Shown piece after piece: positions 12,903-26,005 of a stretch of 64,000 nucleotides of DNA (its first letter is position 1; each line of letters begins with the position of its first letter). A model generated the notes under the pieces. The model saw only the letters and a list, made by a program, of their open reading frames with translations, was not told the origin of the DNA and did not search any database. The stretch spans positions 16,925,570 through 16,989,569 of the forward strand of contig NC_030859.1 of the NCBI RefSeq assembly GCF_000208745.1. The letters are read 5' to 3'. Position numbers and translations under genes: made by a program. This stretch comes from Theobroma cacao. Lineage: Eukaryota; Streptophyta; Magnoliopsida; Malvales; Malvaceae.

Positions 12903-14539
12903 CTGCAAAATTGCAAGCAGTAAAGCTCATGTTAAGGTCACAAAAGATATACAAATGCTAAAATGATGCAACTAGCAGATTAGTTACATGATATTGCGCT
13001 GAACACCAGACAATAAGTGGTTGCCTAAAGTATCAAATTGCCTGATCACAGCAAGCAATGCATCGTTAAAATAAAACAAACTAGAAAAATTATATTATAC
13101 CTGCGCTGCAAAATTTTCCCTAATACTTAATTCACAACCACTGCTACTCTCCCCCACCCCCCACCCCCAAAATATCTTCTTTTGTAGACAGGTTTGTGTT
13201 TAAATTTAAACAAGCTTCAAAATTTCTCACCCTAAGTTGCTAAAGCTGTGCATATAAGCCCTCTTGCCTCTCTTTATATCTTTGGGACTTGGTATGATTC
13301 TGAGAACTTGCTAGAAGCAATTTTTACACCTCTCTTGTTCTTCAAGTTCTTCTAAGAATAGAAATACTAATAAACCTACACACATCCATGAAATATCCAT
13401 AAATTAATCACAGAACCACTTTTGGACCCACGTATGTGAGCGTGTGCATGGAAGATTTACAGATCTTGAACCATTGTCATAAAAACTTAGAAGACCCTTC
13501 TCACAAACCCAGTGAAGCCTGAGGTACATGAACATCATATGCATGTTTGTATACATAAATACACACATATAATATCAAAGACAAGATATCTATTATCTAT
13601 TATATCTAACACACTTTAAATCTCTAATTTCACTATGACATGTTGATGCCTTTCCATTGCCTTATGTATCACAAAGTTCATGCATTATCATCAACTCAAA
13701 GTCATCACTAAATACAGACGAGACTCTTTTTCATCTCCAACAAGAAGTTACACCTGAACAATATTACCGCTATTTATTCTTGTTAACATATACATGTCGT
13801 TGCTCTTTTGCCAATTGAAAAGCCCAGACCATAACAAATAAACAAATAATTGAAACTTCCACGAAAAATAAAAAGATGCTTAACCAAGACACATCTTTTA
13901 TGAACCTTTTGCTCCTTAAAAAGGATACATATTGGCATCAAAAGTTTGCAACTCAGTAAAACTCATCATCTAATGGATTATAGGGAGGTTTTATTGATAG
14001 GTGACATTCATCTAACACTTGGTGAACGAGCTTGCCCTAAACTCGTTTCAATTATTGAGTTAGCATAAACGAATTCGAAGAGAATCTTAAAAGTCATTTA
14101 CAAAACGAGTCGAGTTTAAACGTAAGTAAGTTGAGAGAGCAAGGAAACAAACTGAGACTGACCATCTCCCCCTTTCCCTTCAAAACCCATTTTTTCTATT
14201 CCTCCAAGCAAGGGAAAGAAAAAGGTTTCAATCAGTTATGATTAGTGTCTCACAGCCAATCATAAAACCAAACAATATTAAAACCTCTATTTTAATTCAC
14301 GAAAAGTACAATTATACAATAACTAGTACTTCCTACCTTTCCTGTCCCTTACCCTTTCATCTCTTCCATATTCAGACCATTATTTCTCCTATCTTCTACA
14401 ATCTAAGTTTTAACTGAACTATTTGTTCTATTGCTTGCTTTTCTTTCTTTAGTCGAGTTCCAACACGAAAAATTCGAAAAGTAAGCAGAAGAAAAGATAG
14501 CAAAGGAAAATTAAAGAAAAGGAGAAGGGAGAGGGTTAC
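12903..14539 (-). other. Predicted 5'UTR intron of the ZRF gene
   Basis: On the minus strand a donor GCTAAG|GTAACC lies at 14540/14539 and an acceptor TTTTGCAG|ATTGTC at 12903/12902. Together they would remove 1637 bp between a leader exon at about 14540-14610 and the 106 bp of leader before ATG 12796. Long first introns in the leader are common for plant housekeeping genes. The sequence between is non-coding and AT-rich, with a C-rich run near 13151-13168. This is predicted from splice motifs only. Confidence 0.55.
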
Positions 14540-14882
14540 CTTAGCTTAGCTTGGGGCCGCGTGGTGGAGGGCTATGGTGGCGTAGTTTGTTTTGATCGGA
14601 GACCCTGAAATTATATAGAGGAAAAGAAGGTATATGTGTCTGCTTAGTTTGGAAGAAAACCAGGGCACGCACTTGGGACACTTGGGCTGGGCTGCGCTGG
14701 GCTTTTCTAAAGCCCCAATTTTAAGCCTACAAAATTACTTTTACCAGCTTATGTCTCATTCATCACGTAAGTTCAACCTCTCATAAAAGCTTCACTAGGT
14801 ACTTTTTCTCTTCAAGAATCTGCTACTCTTCTACCTTCTGCTTTCCCTTCCACAACGGTCGATCGACAATACTGCTGCTACC

Positions 14883-15385
14883 ATGTTCGTGGGAATCAGG
14901 TTTGAGCTTTCTGATGCTGCGCTAATGTGCTGCTATCTCTTCCGAAAGTCACTGGCAAGTCCATGCTGCATCTTGATCAAGACCTAATCAAGGATTTTGA
15001 CTTGTATGGAGAGAAAGAACTTTGGGAAATAGGGGATTTGTATGGTGAGTGTAATCTTCAATCTGGTGACGATTTTTACTTCGTTAAAAAGTTAAAGAAG
15101 AAATCTAAAAATGGTTCAAGCATCAATCACTCTGTTGGCACTACTACGTGGATGGGTGAAGATTCGAGCAAAGCAATAATATATTCCCCATTTTTAGCAG
15201 TGCAGCCTCTAGGGTTTAAGAACAGGTTGTGGTATAAGGGTGGAGTGTCGCAACAAGTAAGTTAGTGGATAATGCATGAGTATAGTTTGGTTACTAATTT
15301 GGGGCTCAAGAATAAGAATGGTTATATGCTTTGTCGGCTTTGAAAGAATGATCGTGATGAGATAAAAGCTGACAAAAGAAGATAG
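14883..15385 (+). pseudogene. NAC-A: truncated NAC-domain gene copy, disabled
   Basis: Starts with ATG 14883 (MFVGIRFELSDAALM) in the same leader context as NAC-B and NAC-C. Compared with NAC-C it gained a TGC codon and lost one base near 14945, so the rest of the NAC domain lies in another frame from about 14940. That frame hits TAG at 15263 just before the WIMHEYSL motif and TGA near 15341. The remaining homology ends with KADKRR at 15385. The recognisable NAC features are DFDLYGEKELWEI, TTTWMGED, GFKNRLWYKGG and WIMHEYSL. Not translatable as one protein. Confidence 0.85.
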
Positions 15386-16310
15386 CACGTGTTGAAAAAA
15401 TGTTATTACACATGTTTAAGATGTTTAACTTCAAAAAATTTATATCCTAATGAAATAGAAAGATAGAGATCAAGTTACAGGTCATGTTTAAAAAATAATA
15501 TTTTACAAGTCATGTTCAAAAAAATATTATTACACTTCTTGTTGAAAAAAAAGAGTTATATGTCTTTGTAAAATACAAAGATAGAGATCAAGTTACACGC
15601 TGTGTTGAAAAAAAAATTAAATATCATTTTGAAAAAAAAATTATTACACACCATGTTTAAGGTGTTTAACTTTAAGAATTTATGTTCTAGTGAAATATAA
15701 AGATGAAGACCAAGTTATATGCTATGTTGAAAAAAAAGTTATTTAAAAAGTTGTTACATGCCATATTGAAAAAAAAAATTATTATATGCTTAAAGTGTTT
15801 AACTCTAAGAGTTTATCTGTTGGAAAATAGTGATATTTCATAAGGCTTGAATCCCATATTACCTAAGTACAAAAGATGTTAAGTGCTTTATATAAGCAAA
15901 CCCATTATGAGCTTCTTGTAAGTAAGAAAAGAAAGTGAGTTCGTGCGCATATGATATCAGGCCAAGCCTTGAAAAAATACGAATTTTCTCCTTGCGCTCA
16001 AGTAAACACATGGCTTAAGCCTAAGTGATATTTTGTACCTTGGTAACTTTATTTTTGTGTTTCGTGATTTTTCCAACATTATATCCTAGTGAAATACAAA
16101 GATAAGGCCTAAGTTACACGCCATGTTGAAAAAAACACGACATGTTAAAAAAAAAAGTTGTTACATACCATGTTTAATGTGTTTAAATCCAATAGTTTAT
16201 ATCCTAGTGAAATACAAAGATAGAAATCAAGTTATATGCCATGTTTAAACCATGCCGTATTCAATAGATTTATTACATGCGAAATGCATTAGAATTGTTA
16301 CATGCAGGCA
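15386..16310 (+). repeat. Degenerate tandem repeat downstream of NAC-A
   Basis: About seven irregular units of roughly 80-130 bp. Each contains a variant of CATGTTTAAGGTGTTTAACT, then TTTATATCCTAGTGAAATA, CAAAGATAGAGATCAAGTTA and CATGTTGAAAAAAAA. Units are seen near 15392, 15470, 15560, 15650, 15770, 16075 and 16190. The A-runs vary in length. The array is split by a solo LTR at 15818-16078. No coding potential. Confidence 0.75.
15818..16078 (+). mobile_element. Solo LTR, 261 bp
   Basis: Begins TGTTGGAAAA and ends TTTTCCAACA: perfect 10 bp inverted ends with canonical TG..CA. Flanking 5 bp are TTATC (15813-15817) and TTATA (16079-16083), a target duplication with one mismatch. The motif TGCTTTATATAAGC at about 15876 resembles a TATA box, as expected in an LTR. 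No internal retrotransposon region is present. Removing it rejoins the surrounding tandem repeat at the expected place. Confidence 0.8.
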
Positions 16311-17109
16311 TGACGTGTAACAAGTGTAACAATTCTGGATAGTGTTCTAATTTACAAATTTCACTTATATAACTTCAACCCATCAACTTTGGGATTCTGT
16401 AAATGTAAACCAATAAACACAAAAACATATATTGATGTCATCTCTGCTATTTAGTTTGTAGATTGACTACGATATGACGAGAAATAGATAGAGAGAGATG
16501 GCGATGGTGGTAAAATTAGAGAGAGTTGGATGGCGAGAGAGAGAAATTGAGAGCATAGTAGACGGATACTGGATAGTGAGAGAGAAATCAGAAACACAGC
16601 AAACAGATGCCGAAGAGAGAAATCGGGAGGAAAAATTGTGATAAATGGTTTAATTTATCTAAAATGGCTTTAAAAGTATTTTTATCAAGTCATGACAAAA
16701 ATTAGGGGTTATATTTGAAATGGTCTTATAAGGTTGAACATTTTTCACAATTTCCTCTAAAATTTATATAACAAAAGCAGCACCCTTGAGTGCTAAATTA
16801 TTAGTTAATTAAGGTTGGCGGCATTTTCCTGGAACAATGTCATTTCGATTTGTCGATTACGTAGCTCAAAAATTCATGATTTGGCAAAGAATGTATGATT
16901 GCTGAAGCAGCTATAATTCTCTTTTATCTACTATTGTTGGCTGCTTTGATTTCATGATTCATTGTATCAACTATTAAAGTAAAAGATTAGTAATTAAGTT
17001 ACATATGAATTATATCAAAACTTAATTTTAAATCATTTACTCTATTTATCTCCTTATTTTGTTATTCTTTAATCATTTATGATTTTTCTTTAATATCTAT
17101 ACTTCGAAG
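16311..17109. other. Intergenic, no gene seen
   Basis: AT-rich with a GA-rich stretch at about 16490-16630. Near 16945-16980 a segment (TTTCATGATTCATTGTATCA) matches one downstream of NAC-B near 30229, so part of this spacer belongs to the duplicated NAC module. Confidence 0.5.
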
Positions 17110-18594
17110 AGATTATTTAAAAATGGAGTTAGAAGTGGTGATAAAGGCAGAGGTGGTGATAGGGGAGGCTTTGGTGGTAGAGGACGTGGAAGGAGGGATC
17201 AAAATGGGGGTTGGAACAATGGTGATTGTGCTAAAGATACATCTTTCAGCTGGAACAAGGAGGCAAACAACGGTGAAGGGTGGAAAAGTGATGATGAAGT
17301 GAAGTGAAACCAAGGCTGGAATGGTAAAACAGGTCCCAGAGATAGAGCTAAGACTTGGAAACAAGGAGGCCAATCTTCCATTCGGAATCAATCCAACGAT
17401 GTAAAACAAGGTGGCTGGAATAAAGGCACTGGTTCAACTCATGAAGCAGATGGGCTAAGTGACTCAAACCTTGCTGAACTTTTGGGAATCAAAGAAGTGT
17501 TCACCATCTTTGCGGCTTCAAAATGGGCTAACTCTCATGAACTTGATCTGGAGAGCGATTCCACTAATGTTGTTTTATGGGTCAATCACCCATGAAAAGC
17601 CTTTTGGTTTCTTCGAAAGTGGATCATGCAGATTGAGAATAGAATAAGAAAGTTGCTCGCTAGTCCATCCACCATGTAAACAGAGAAGCGAACCAGAAGG
17701 CTGATGATCTCACCAAGTCAGGTATACTGAGAACTCTCGACCTGTGATGTGTGTATGGAAATGATAACGCTAATGAATGAGCATGTTATACGGAAGACTG
17801 TTCATGCTAATTGTTACCTTAAGAATTGTTGGCTTAGATTTTCCTACTGCGTTTTGAAACCTGTTGGAGAATATGGAGACTGTTTCTGAGAACTTTTCTA
17901 TAGGGAGTTCCTTTTTGTATAGTGAACTTGGTTGCATTGGGATAATCTGTTCTCTGGAAAGAATCATTACTGGGATCTCAATTGCAACCAGGATTGGCAT
18001 GCTCTGCTTTTCTTTTCACAGGGCATCTTGATAGGGTTCCTTTTGTAAACCCTTCTTATGAAATAACATCTTCTATGCCTTTAAAAAAAAAAGAAAAAAG
18101 AAGAAGGTGGGAGTGAAGATAACAACTGGAAGTCATCCAGTTCATCAGGTTGGACCAAATGTTCTAGCTGGAACCATCCAACAGGTAACAAGGAAGTTAA
18201 TGAAAGTAACAATCAAGGACATGGCTCTGTTGGAGGTTGGGATAACCAAGGAGCAGGCTTTGGAGATCAAGCTAGGACTTGGAATCAATCAAATGCTACT
18301 GATGAAGGCCCATCTTTTGGTCGGAATCAAGATTCATGGGGTAAGGCATGCAGCATCAAGTTCTTGGGGACAGGGTAGTGGTAGTTGCAAGGGAGGATGT
18401 TAATTATCTTTCAAGTGTGCACATTTTCTTACCAAAGGTTTCAGTGCCGAAGAAACTTTATTTTGTTCTTTTGCACAGTTAGGTTATGAAACCGTAATGC
18501 CTCTATGAAAGACCATGTTTGTAACCTGTAATGCTTTTCCATTTCCTACTTTGTAGAGCTCAAGAAAGCCCCATTTTTCAAAAAAAAAAAAAAA
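17110..18594 (+). pseudogene. Retrocopy-like relic of KTF1/RDM3 (SPT5-like) GW-repeat C-terminus
   Basis: Once the inserted LINE (17455-18099) is ignored, one frame reads a Gly/Arg/Asp stretch (GGFGGRGRGRRD) and then spaced Trp motifs: GGWNNGD, FSWNKEA, EGWKSDD, QGWNGKT, GGWNKGTG, NNWKSS, SGWTK, GGWDNQG, RTWNQS and DSWGK. This is the Argonaute-binding GW/WG tail of the plant SPT5-like factor KTF1 (RNA-directed DNA methylation 3). A Trp codon has become TGA near 17306. The copy has no KOW/NGN domains, and its 3' part ends in a 15 bp A-run (18580-18594), which suggests a 5'-truncated retrocopy of the mRNA end. No flanking duplication was confirmed. Non-functional. Confidence 0.72.
17455..18099 (+). 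mobile_element. 5'-truncated LINE with RNase H remnant, inside the KTF1 relic
   Basis: The frame from 17458 reads SDSNLAELLGIKEVF, then FAASKWANSHELDLESDSTN and VVLWVNHP: the RNase H-like C-terminus of plant L1-type LINEs, with stops further on. The element ends in an A-rich tail (18082-18099). The flanks GAAGCAGATGGG (17443-17454) and GAAGAAGGTGGG (18100-18111) match at 10 of 12 positions as a target duplication. Excising the element restores the host GW frame exactly (HEADG joined to SEDNNW). Confidence 0.82.
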
Positions 18595-19546
18595 TTAATA
18601 ATGTGTTAACTAAAACAATTTTTGGACATAAAACGACATGAAGTTTTATCCTTTTACACTGTTTTAATTATATATATTGTTTTCATACCTGTGTAGCCCA
18701 AAAAAAATTTAAGACGAAAATTATGGTTATTCTATATTTGTAATGTTTAATTTTTAATCTTAAAATGTTAAACCTATACAAATATATCAAATTACCTTAA
18801 AAAATTGTATTTAGACCATATATGATTCATGCAATAAAGCTATTTTATAATATTGTTTTCGTACTTTTGGTTTAGCAGGAATCACTTGTTTCTTAAGTTG
18901 CTGAAGATGCTTATACGCACAAGTAGATGTTGCAAGTATTTGAAATTGTTGGACAAGTGTTATTGTCCGTTATCATCTTTACATCAAAAGGAAATGGGAA
19001 AATCAAGCGCAAGTATTACTCATGAGACTCATATAAGGTGTTTGAAGCTGTAAGATCCATCCTTTGGAATGCTTAGGTGTACATGTTCCTATATTTTTTT
19101 CTATTTTCAAGCCTTACCTGTAATGGTGCTATGTCGGATGATTGGGCAATTGCCCAGATTTGATGGTGGTTGTACTATTTTTAGAAGGATTTGCAAACAT
19201 CTGGTGTTTATGGTAGTATAAAATTTTCTTTCTTTAGTATTAGATGAGGGTGCTGTTAGAGCTATAATCCATCCTGCAAATGTGTGATTAATTTTAAAAG
19301 GGTGCATAACACCATATCAGTTACCATTAGTGGCTTGAGAGGATACCATGGCATTATATTAACTTGCCTTCGGTACTTATGGTTTACTCTCTTTTTCCTT
19401 TGGAGAAGGAAAGGGGAAAAGTGAGATTCATAGACAAATATATGGGTCATGAATCAAACTTGGCCAAGTTATGCCAGAAATCTTTGCCTGCTATGCCAGA
19501 CAAGCTTTGCTTCTAAAATTTATTGATGATTTTCTTCCTTATATCC
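18595..19546. other. Intergenic, no gene supported
   Basis: AT-rich to mixed sequence with only short frames (for example 18853-19053 plus, 19262-19450 minus) and no recognised domain. It ends at the left LTR of the Copia element. Confidence 0.45.
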
Positions 19547-19792
19547 TGTTAGTTGTCAAGATCTATTAACAGTGAAGGAAAAGCTCCTGGAGAAAAGAAA
19601 AGAAAATACTAGAAAGCAAGGAAAATGAACTAACTTTTTCATTTACTTAAAGTTAGTTTCAAGTATTTATACAAGAGTATTAACAGTGTAAAAAATGAAA
19701 ATTAAAAACCTTATTACAAGTAAATAAATATTCTATTTATTTACAAGCCAAACATGTATAATCTTATTCACGTGTAACTACTCTATCTAACA
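19547..19792 (-). repeat. Copia 3' LTR (left)
   Basis: TGTTAG...TCTAACA, 246 bp, roughly 85-90% similar by eye to 26006-26249. The polypurine tract GAGAGGGAG (minus strand) abuts it. Confidence 0.93.
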
Positions 19793-20773
19793 CTCCCTCT
19801 CAAGATGAGTATTATGAGCATGGATGTTCAAAATACTCATCTTGCTATGTAAAAATTGAAATTGTCTTGGTAGGAGAAATTTGGTAAATAAGTTTGCCAA
19901 CTAATGAGAAGTTTGTATATAGCTTGGCTTGATAAGTCCTGCAATCTCCTTCTCTCTCACAAAATGATAGTCAACTTCTATATGTTTTGTTCTCTCATGA
20001 AAAATAGGACTTTTGCATATGCTCAAGGTAGACTGATTATCACAATATAATTCCCCAGCTCCTGAATAAGTAATTCTAAAATCTGTCAACGAGAATAACG
20101 ACCAAATAATTTCACTGGCTGTCATGGACATTGACCTGTGTTATGCTTCAGTATAACTTTTGGCTACAACACTTTGTTTCTTTGATTTCCAACTTATCAA
20201 AGAATCACCAATGAAAATAGCATAACCTGTCACTGATTTTCTTGTAGTCAAATAACCAACCCAATCACTATCACAATAAGCTTTCAGTTTCAGTTGTGAA
20301 GATGCAGATAATAAAATTCACTAACTAGGAGAACCCTTCAAGTATTTAAGAATTCTGTAAATGAATATATATTCCTTGGTTTATCCGTAAATTGTGACAA
20401 AATTTGAACCCCACACACAATGTCTGGCCTAGTAAAAGTCAAATATATCTGCTTCCCAATGAGCTGCCTATACATCATAGCATCTGCCAACAATTCTTTT
20501 TTATCAGTAGTTGTTATCTTCTGATTATATTCCATTGGAGTTGAAGCTATCTTAGAACCTAGCAGACCATGTTTAGTAATAAGATCCAATGAATATTTTT
20601 TTTTGACATTATAAATTTCCTGTAGGAGATCTAGCTATTTCAATACCTAAAACATACTTAGGTGAACCAAGATCCTTCAGCTTGAATCTAGATCTCAAAT
20701 ACTGTTTCACTTTAATTTCAACTTGTGCATTAGAACTAGTTACTAAAATATCATCTACATACACTAGTAAAGC

Positions 20774-22306
20774 TATTGTTCAATTTTTTACCCACGTAAG
20801 TATACATATCGCAAAGATAATATAGTGATGAGTAGAGTGTCAATCCCACAGACAATTATTTTAATTCTTATTGTTAAGTACTAAAATTGACACACCTTAA
20901 TCTTATCCAAGCAATTAAAATTATAATTAAAACTAATAAAGTAATAAACTAAAAATAAAACTAATCCAAAATCTATTAACAAATTTACTTTATTAAATTT
21001 GAGTGACTATCAGATTTAAGATTATGATGTCCATCAATACTTCATCTAATTATTGTCTCTCTCTCTTAACTCAGTTTAATGGATTAAGTTGCTAACCTAG
21101 AGTCCTAAATTATTCGCAAGTCTCTGTCGAGTTTCTCATAAAAATATCTCTTCCAATTAATTTATTATATGTCTATGAAAATTAAATTGAAGAAAGATTT
21201 ATTAAGTTTATGCTCTACTCCTGGCTACGTATGGCTTATAGGTGTATGTCTACCCTATATGCAAATCAAACCACCTAATTGACTAAGTGCATTTGATCAT
21301 ACGCTATTTTATTCAAGGTCTACCTAAATCTCCTTCATCAAGATTTAATCTAGATTTCTAATTTAATTTAATTGGTGATTAGACAATCAGAAGCATTAAG
21401 AATTGAATAAAATAAACAACTTAAATCCATTAAATATAAGCAAAAGAGATATAAATGAATCAGACTATGTATTGTGTTCAATCATAATCTTAGATAAACA
21501 ATTTAGTTCCTCATCAAGTCACACATCATCATGAAATTAAATTTAAACAATAACATCAAACTAAGAAAAACAAAAGAATAATAAAAAGATAAAACTCAAG
21601 AATTATAATCTTGATCATCCAAATCTTCTTAAATCCTTCAAATTCTTCTCAACTTCAATGACTTTGTGGCTTGATTCTCAGTCATCAATCTGGTGTTTGG
21701 TTTTCTTTTTTAAAAGTCCTCCGAAAGGTTATTTCTATAGGACTTTGAAGTTAGGCCAAGTTGGGTGAATAAAGTAGTTGATTCCAACTAGGATTTCCAT
21801 ATTAGACTATTTGAGCCATGACCTCGACCAATTGAATAGCAAAAATTGTAATTGCTCTAGGATTACTACAGTGATTCAAATTTGACAAGATTTTTAACCA
21901 CCTTCTCGATCGAACTGGGTGAAGTGGTAAACATGAAAGTTATATATTTGTCTCTTATCTTTCCAATGGTCAAGAATCATTTCATTTGGAGTTCTGTAGT
22001 GGGAGTTATGATCAAAATAAGGAGACATGTGCAGTGAAAATCTACACCTCAAAATTGCTTTCCTTGTTCTTAAAATTTTTCCTTCATTAAACACCTGTAA
22101 AAGCATGAATAAATCAATAACAACCTTTCTGAATCATATTAGCACTAAATTAAGCACAAAATTAATTAAGATTAGATTGACTCACCTAAATTAATTAACT
22201 TAAAATAATTTAACTAAAACCTACTAATTTCTATGCATTTCAACAAGAACTAAGCTAAATTACTATCAAAATTAAGCCCGAATAACTCTATATCATAGAG
22301 TTATCA
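20774..22306 (-). mobile_element. Nested 1.5 kb solo-LTR-like insertion in Copia RT
   Basis: It interrupts the Copia RT between DFVAL and LVYVDD. On the minus strand it starts TGATAACTCTATGATATAG, part of a palindrome, and ends GAACAATA. Flanks AAAGC (20769-20773) and AGAGC (22307-22311) fit a 5 bp target duplication with one change. The stretch CTGTGGGATTGACACTCTAC...TATACTTACGTG near its 3' end resembles the end of long Gypsy (Athila-type) LTRs. It has no coding region, so a solo LTR is the best reading. Family assignment is inference. A related terminal fragment lies at 45165-45250 in the opposite orientation. Confidence 0.62.
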
Positions 22307-25300
22307 AGAGCCACGAAATCACCTTTATCAGATTTCTTTGTCAACAAAGAATAATCAGCCTTTAATTGCATAAACCCATACTAAATCAAAGTCTTTGTAA
22401 ATTTGGCATTCCACTACCTTGAGGCTTGTTTAAGGTCATATAATGATTTTCACAATTTGCAAACAAGCTTAGCCCTTGGTGGACACTCCCCCTGAATGAC
22501 AAATCTTTGAGGTAACTCCATATGAACATCTTCAATAAGGTCACCATTAAGAAAGGCATTATTGATATCTAATCGTGACAAAAACCAATTATGAATAGTA
22601 GCTAAAGCTAGAAAAACCCTTACAGTTATCTGCTTAGCAACAGGGCTAAAAGTATCTTAATAATCAAAACCTTCTTATTGATTGTAACCTTTGGCTACTA
22701 ACCTAGCCTTAAACTGGTCAATACTGCCATCAGCAAGGAACTTAAGTTTGTATACCCACTTGTAACCAATTATTGGAAAATCAACAGGAACAACAACTAC
22801 TTCCCAAGTTCTGTTCTCGACTAAAGGAGTAAATTCATCTTGCATAGCATTTCTCCACTGAACATGTAGAATAGCATGTGCAAATGTGGTATGCTCAAGA
22901 ATAATAGAGAGATTAGTAGTGAAAGCCTTGTGTGTGGGAGAAAGCTGACTAGCTGACAAATATTTGCTAATAAGGTATGCTGTAACATTAGAGGTCAGTG
23001 AAGGTAAATCATAGTGATAAGATTCTACATATTTAGATAATCATTTGATGCGACCACTTCTCCTAGGATAAAAAGAAGTTTCAAGTTGTGAAGAAAAAAA
23101 TTCTGGTTGAGAATCAGAAACAAATGATGAATTTGGAAGAACATCAAAATAAGAAGAAATTTCTGATGTTGAAATAAAAGAATTTGGTTGAGGAGTGGAA
23201 ATTGTGGCTTTATGAGGAAAAATCGAATCATCAAAGGAATATGATGGAGGTGATTAAGAACAAAAAGGAAAACATAAATCCGATTTAAGAGAAAATTCTT
23301 TGTTGCCTAAATTTTTGAAAAGAAAGATTGTCTCATGAAACACAACATTATTGGAGATGAAACACTTATGACTCTCTAGATCATAAAGCTTGTAACCCTT
23401 AACACCAAAAGAATAACCAATAAAGATGTATGGTTTAGCTCTAGGATCAAACTTTTTCTTGTTTTGTTGTAAAGTAATAGCAAAATATAAAAAACCAAAG
23501 ACTTTGAAATGTGAATAGGATGGAGGCTTTTGATACAACATTTCAAAAGGAGTTTTGTTGTGAAGAACTGGCTGAGGAATTCTATTAATAATGTGAGTTG
23601 CTGTAAGGACAAAATCTTCCCAAAATTTAATAGGAAGAGAAGCTTGAAATAAAAGTGCCCTAGCAACATTTAATAAATGCTAATGTTTTCTCTCTACAAT
23701 ACCATTTTGCTGTGGAGTCTCCACAAAAGACAAATGATGCACAATGCCAATTTTACAGTAAAACTCTTCTAACTTAAACTCCTGTTCATTATCTGACTTT
23801 AGAATTTGCACTGATGTATGAAATTGAGTTTGTACCATTTGTCAAAACTTAGGAATTATGACATTGACATCAGATTTAACTCTCATAAAAAATGGCGGTG
23901 TAAACCTAGAAAAATCATCAACTATTGTTAAAAAGAAATGATGTCCTGATAGTGTAGTTGTAAAATATGGCCCCCATATATTTGCATGAATCAATTCAAA
24001 AGGTTTTGTGGTAGATTGTGTGTGTGATGGGAAAGGCAATTTGTGCTGTTTAGCTAAAAGGCATATATTGCATTGAAAATCTTCTATGCAATCCACATCT
24101 AAACACCATTTATAAATTTGTTTTATTCTTTGTGGTGATACATGACCTAACCTATAGTGCCATATATTAGTCCCATGGCTCAAAAAAGTACAAGCAAACT
24201 TTGAACAAACATCATGTGTCAACTTTGATTACTGTACTTTGTATTTACAGACTTAAAAACATCAAAACCAGATTTAGAAGGAACAGAAAGAGACTGAGAT
24301 TGAATCGGTACAACAGAATCATTAGTAACAAGAACTTTAGGTTTTTCAAAACACAACTTGGCAAAGGATTGTGCATTCAATTGTCTTTGTATGATATAGA
24401 GTCCAACAATGACCTTAGCATGCCCAATCATTGTCCATATAAGAAGGTCCTAAACGAGACAGTGATTGTTAGCAAAGAATAAGCATTTAGTTTTGTCTTT
24501 TATAAGTTTGATAACAGAGACTAAAAGAACATTTTCTAATCTTAAGTTTTGAGTAAGTTGAACTGTTCCTAAGTGTCACAATAGCTTTAGTTTTATTAGG
24601 CATCTCAAGAAACATATCATCAACAGAATTGAAAGAAATGAAATGATGCAGAGAACATGTAATGTGATCTGAAGCCCCTGTGTCTAAAATCCAAGTGTCA
24701 TGATTCAATGTAGGCAACATATATGCAGCAAAATTAGCTGAAAGAATATTTGAAGAAATTATACTTGCTAGTGTAGAATTGATAAGTAAAGGTTTGTTTT
24801 ATTGATGATTTTGCATTATAAGAGTTTTTTTGGCACGTGTTGTATCATCCTGTTAAGTAATTAATGCTATAAGCTTCTGAATTTGTGCTTTAGTCAAGGA
24901 CAATTGAGATAATGCACTTGTTGCCGTGTTTTCAAAATTATCTTGTCTAGAATTCCCAACTACACTGTTTATTTATGAACCTTCCTTCTTGAAGTTCCCT
25001 TTAAATTTAGTCAACTTAAAGTTCTCAGGAAACCCTATAATACGATAACACTTTTCCTTCAAATGCCCTTTCCTACCACAATGTGAACCCACAAGATTAG
25101 TATTTTTTCTTTTTCCTTCTGTTACAATAGCAGCCATAGCTGATTTTTCAATAGGTGATTGAGACTATATAATCAAAGACCTTTGTGATTCTTCTCGGAT
25201 CCCAAGACTGTAAACTCGGTCAATACTTGGAAATGGCTTAAGCATCAATATATGTGACCTTAACCTTGAGAATGACTCATTTAAACCATTTAAAAATCGA

Positions 25301-26005
25301 AACACAACATCTTTATTGTGTTGATCAACATGCTTTTGGTAACAATTGTTCTTACAATCTCCACAATCACATTGGGGCAAAGTCCTAAAATTCTTTAATT
25401 CTTGCCAAACAGAATTCAATTCTGTAAAATAAGCATCCATTGACCTTATTCCTTGCAAAATATTGCCCAGTTGAAATTGAAGATTGCATATTCTAGTTTC
25501 ATCTGGATGGGAAAAACGATTCTTCAATGTCCCCCAATTTTTTTTTGTTGAGTCCATGTACATAACATTTGATGCAATTTTAGGTGTCAAAGATTCAAGC
25601 AACCAATCGACTATTAAGCTATTGCGTCTAGACCAGTGTTCAAATAATGGATCTATTGACTTTGGCTCTTTAATCGTTCCATCTATGAATCTTCTTTTCT
25701 TGCGAATTGACAATATAAGCAAGAAAACTTGACTCCAAGATGTATAATTTGTTGCAGGACGCTTAGGATTTTTCACCACCAATCCATGATGATTGAGTGA
25801 GGAATATAGTATGGAGAGATAGGATTTTCTGCTGAAGAAATCTCAAATTTGGTTGATGAATTGGCCATTTTTAAGGTTCCGATCGAGGAGAAGCAATGTA
25901 CGAGTCTGAAATGTAAATTGGATGAAGGAAAAGAAGAAATAGCAAATAAGCTAACAAGATGAGATTTTGATGTGAAATCTAACAAAAATAATTGCTTTGA
26001 TACCA

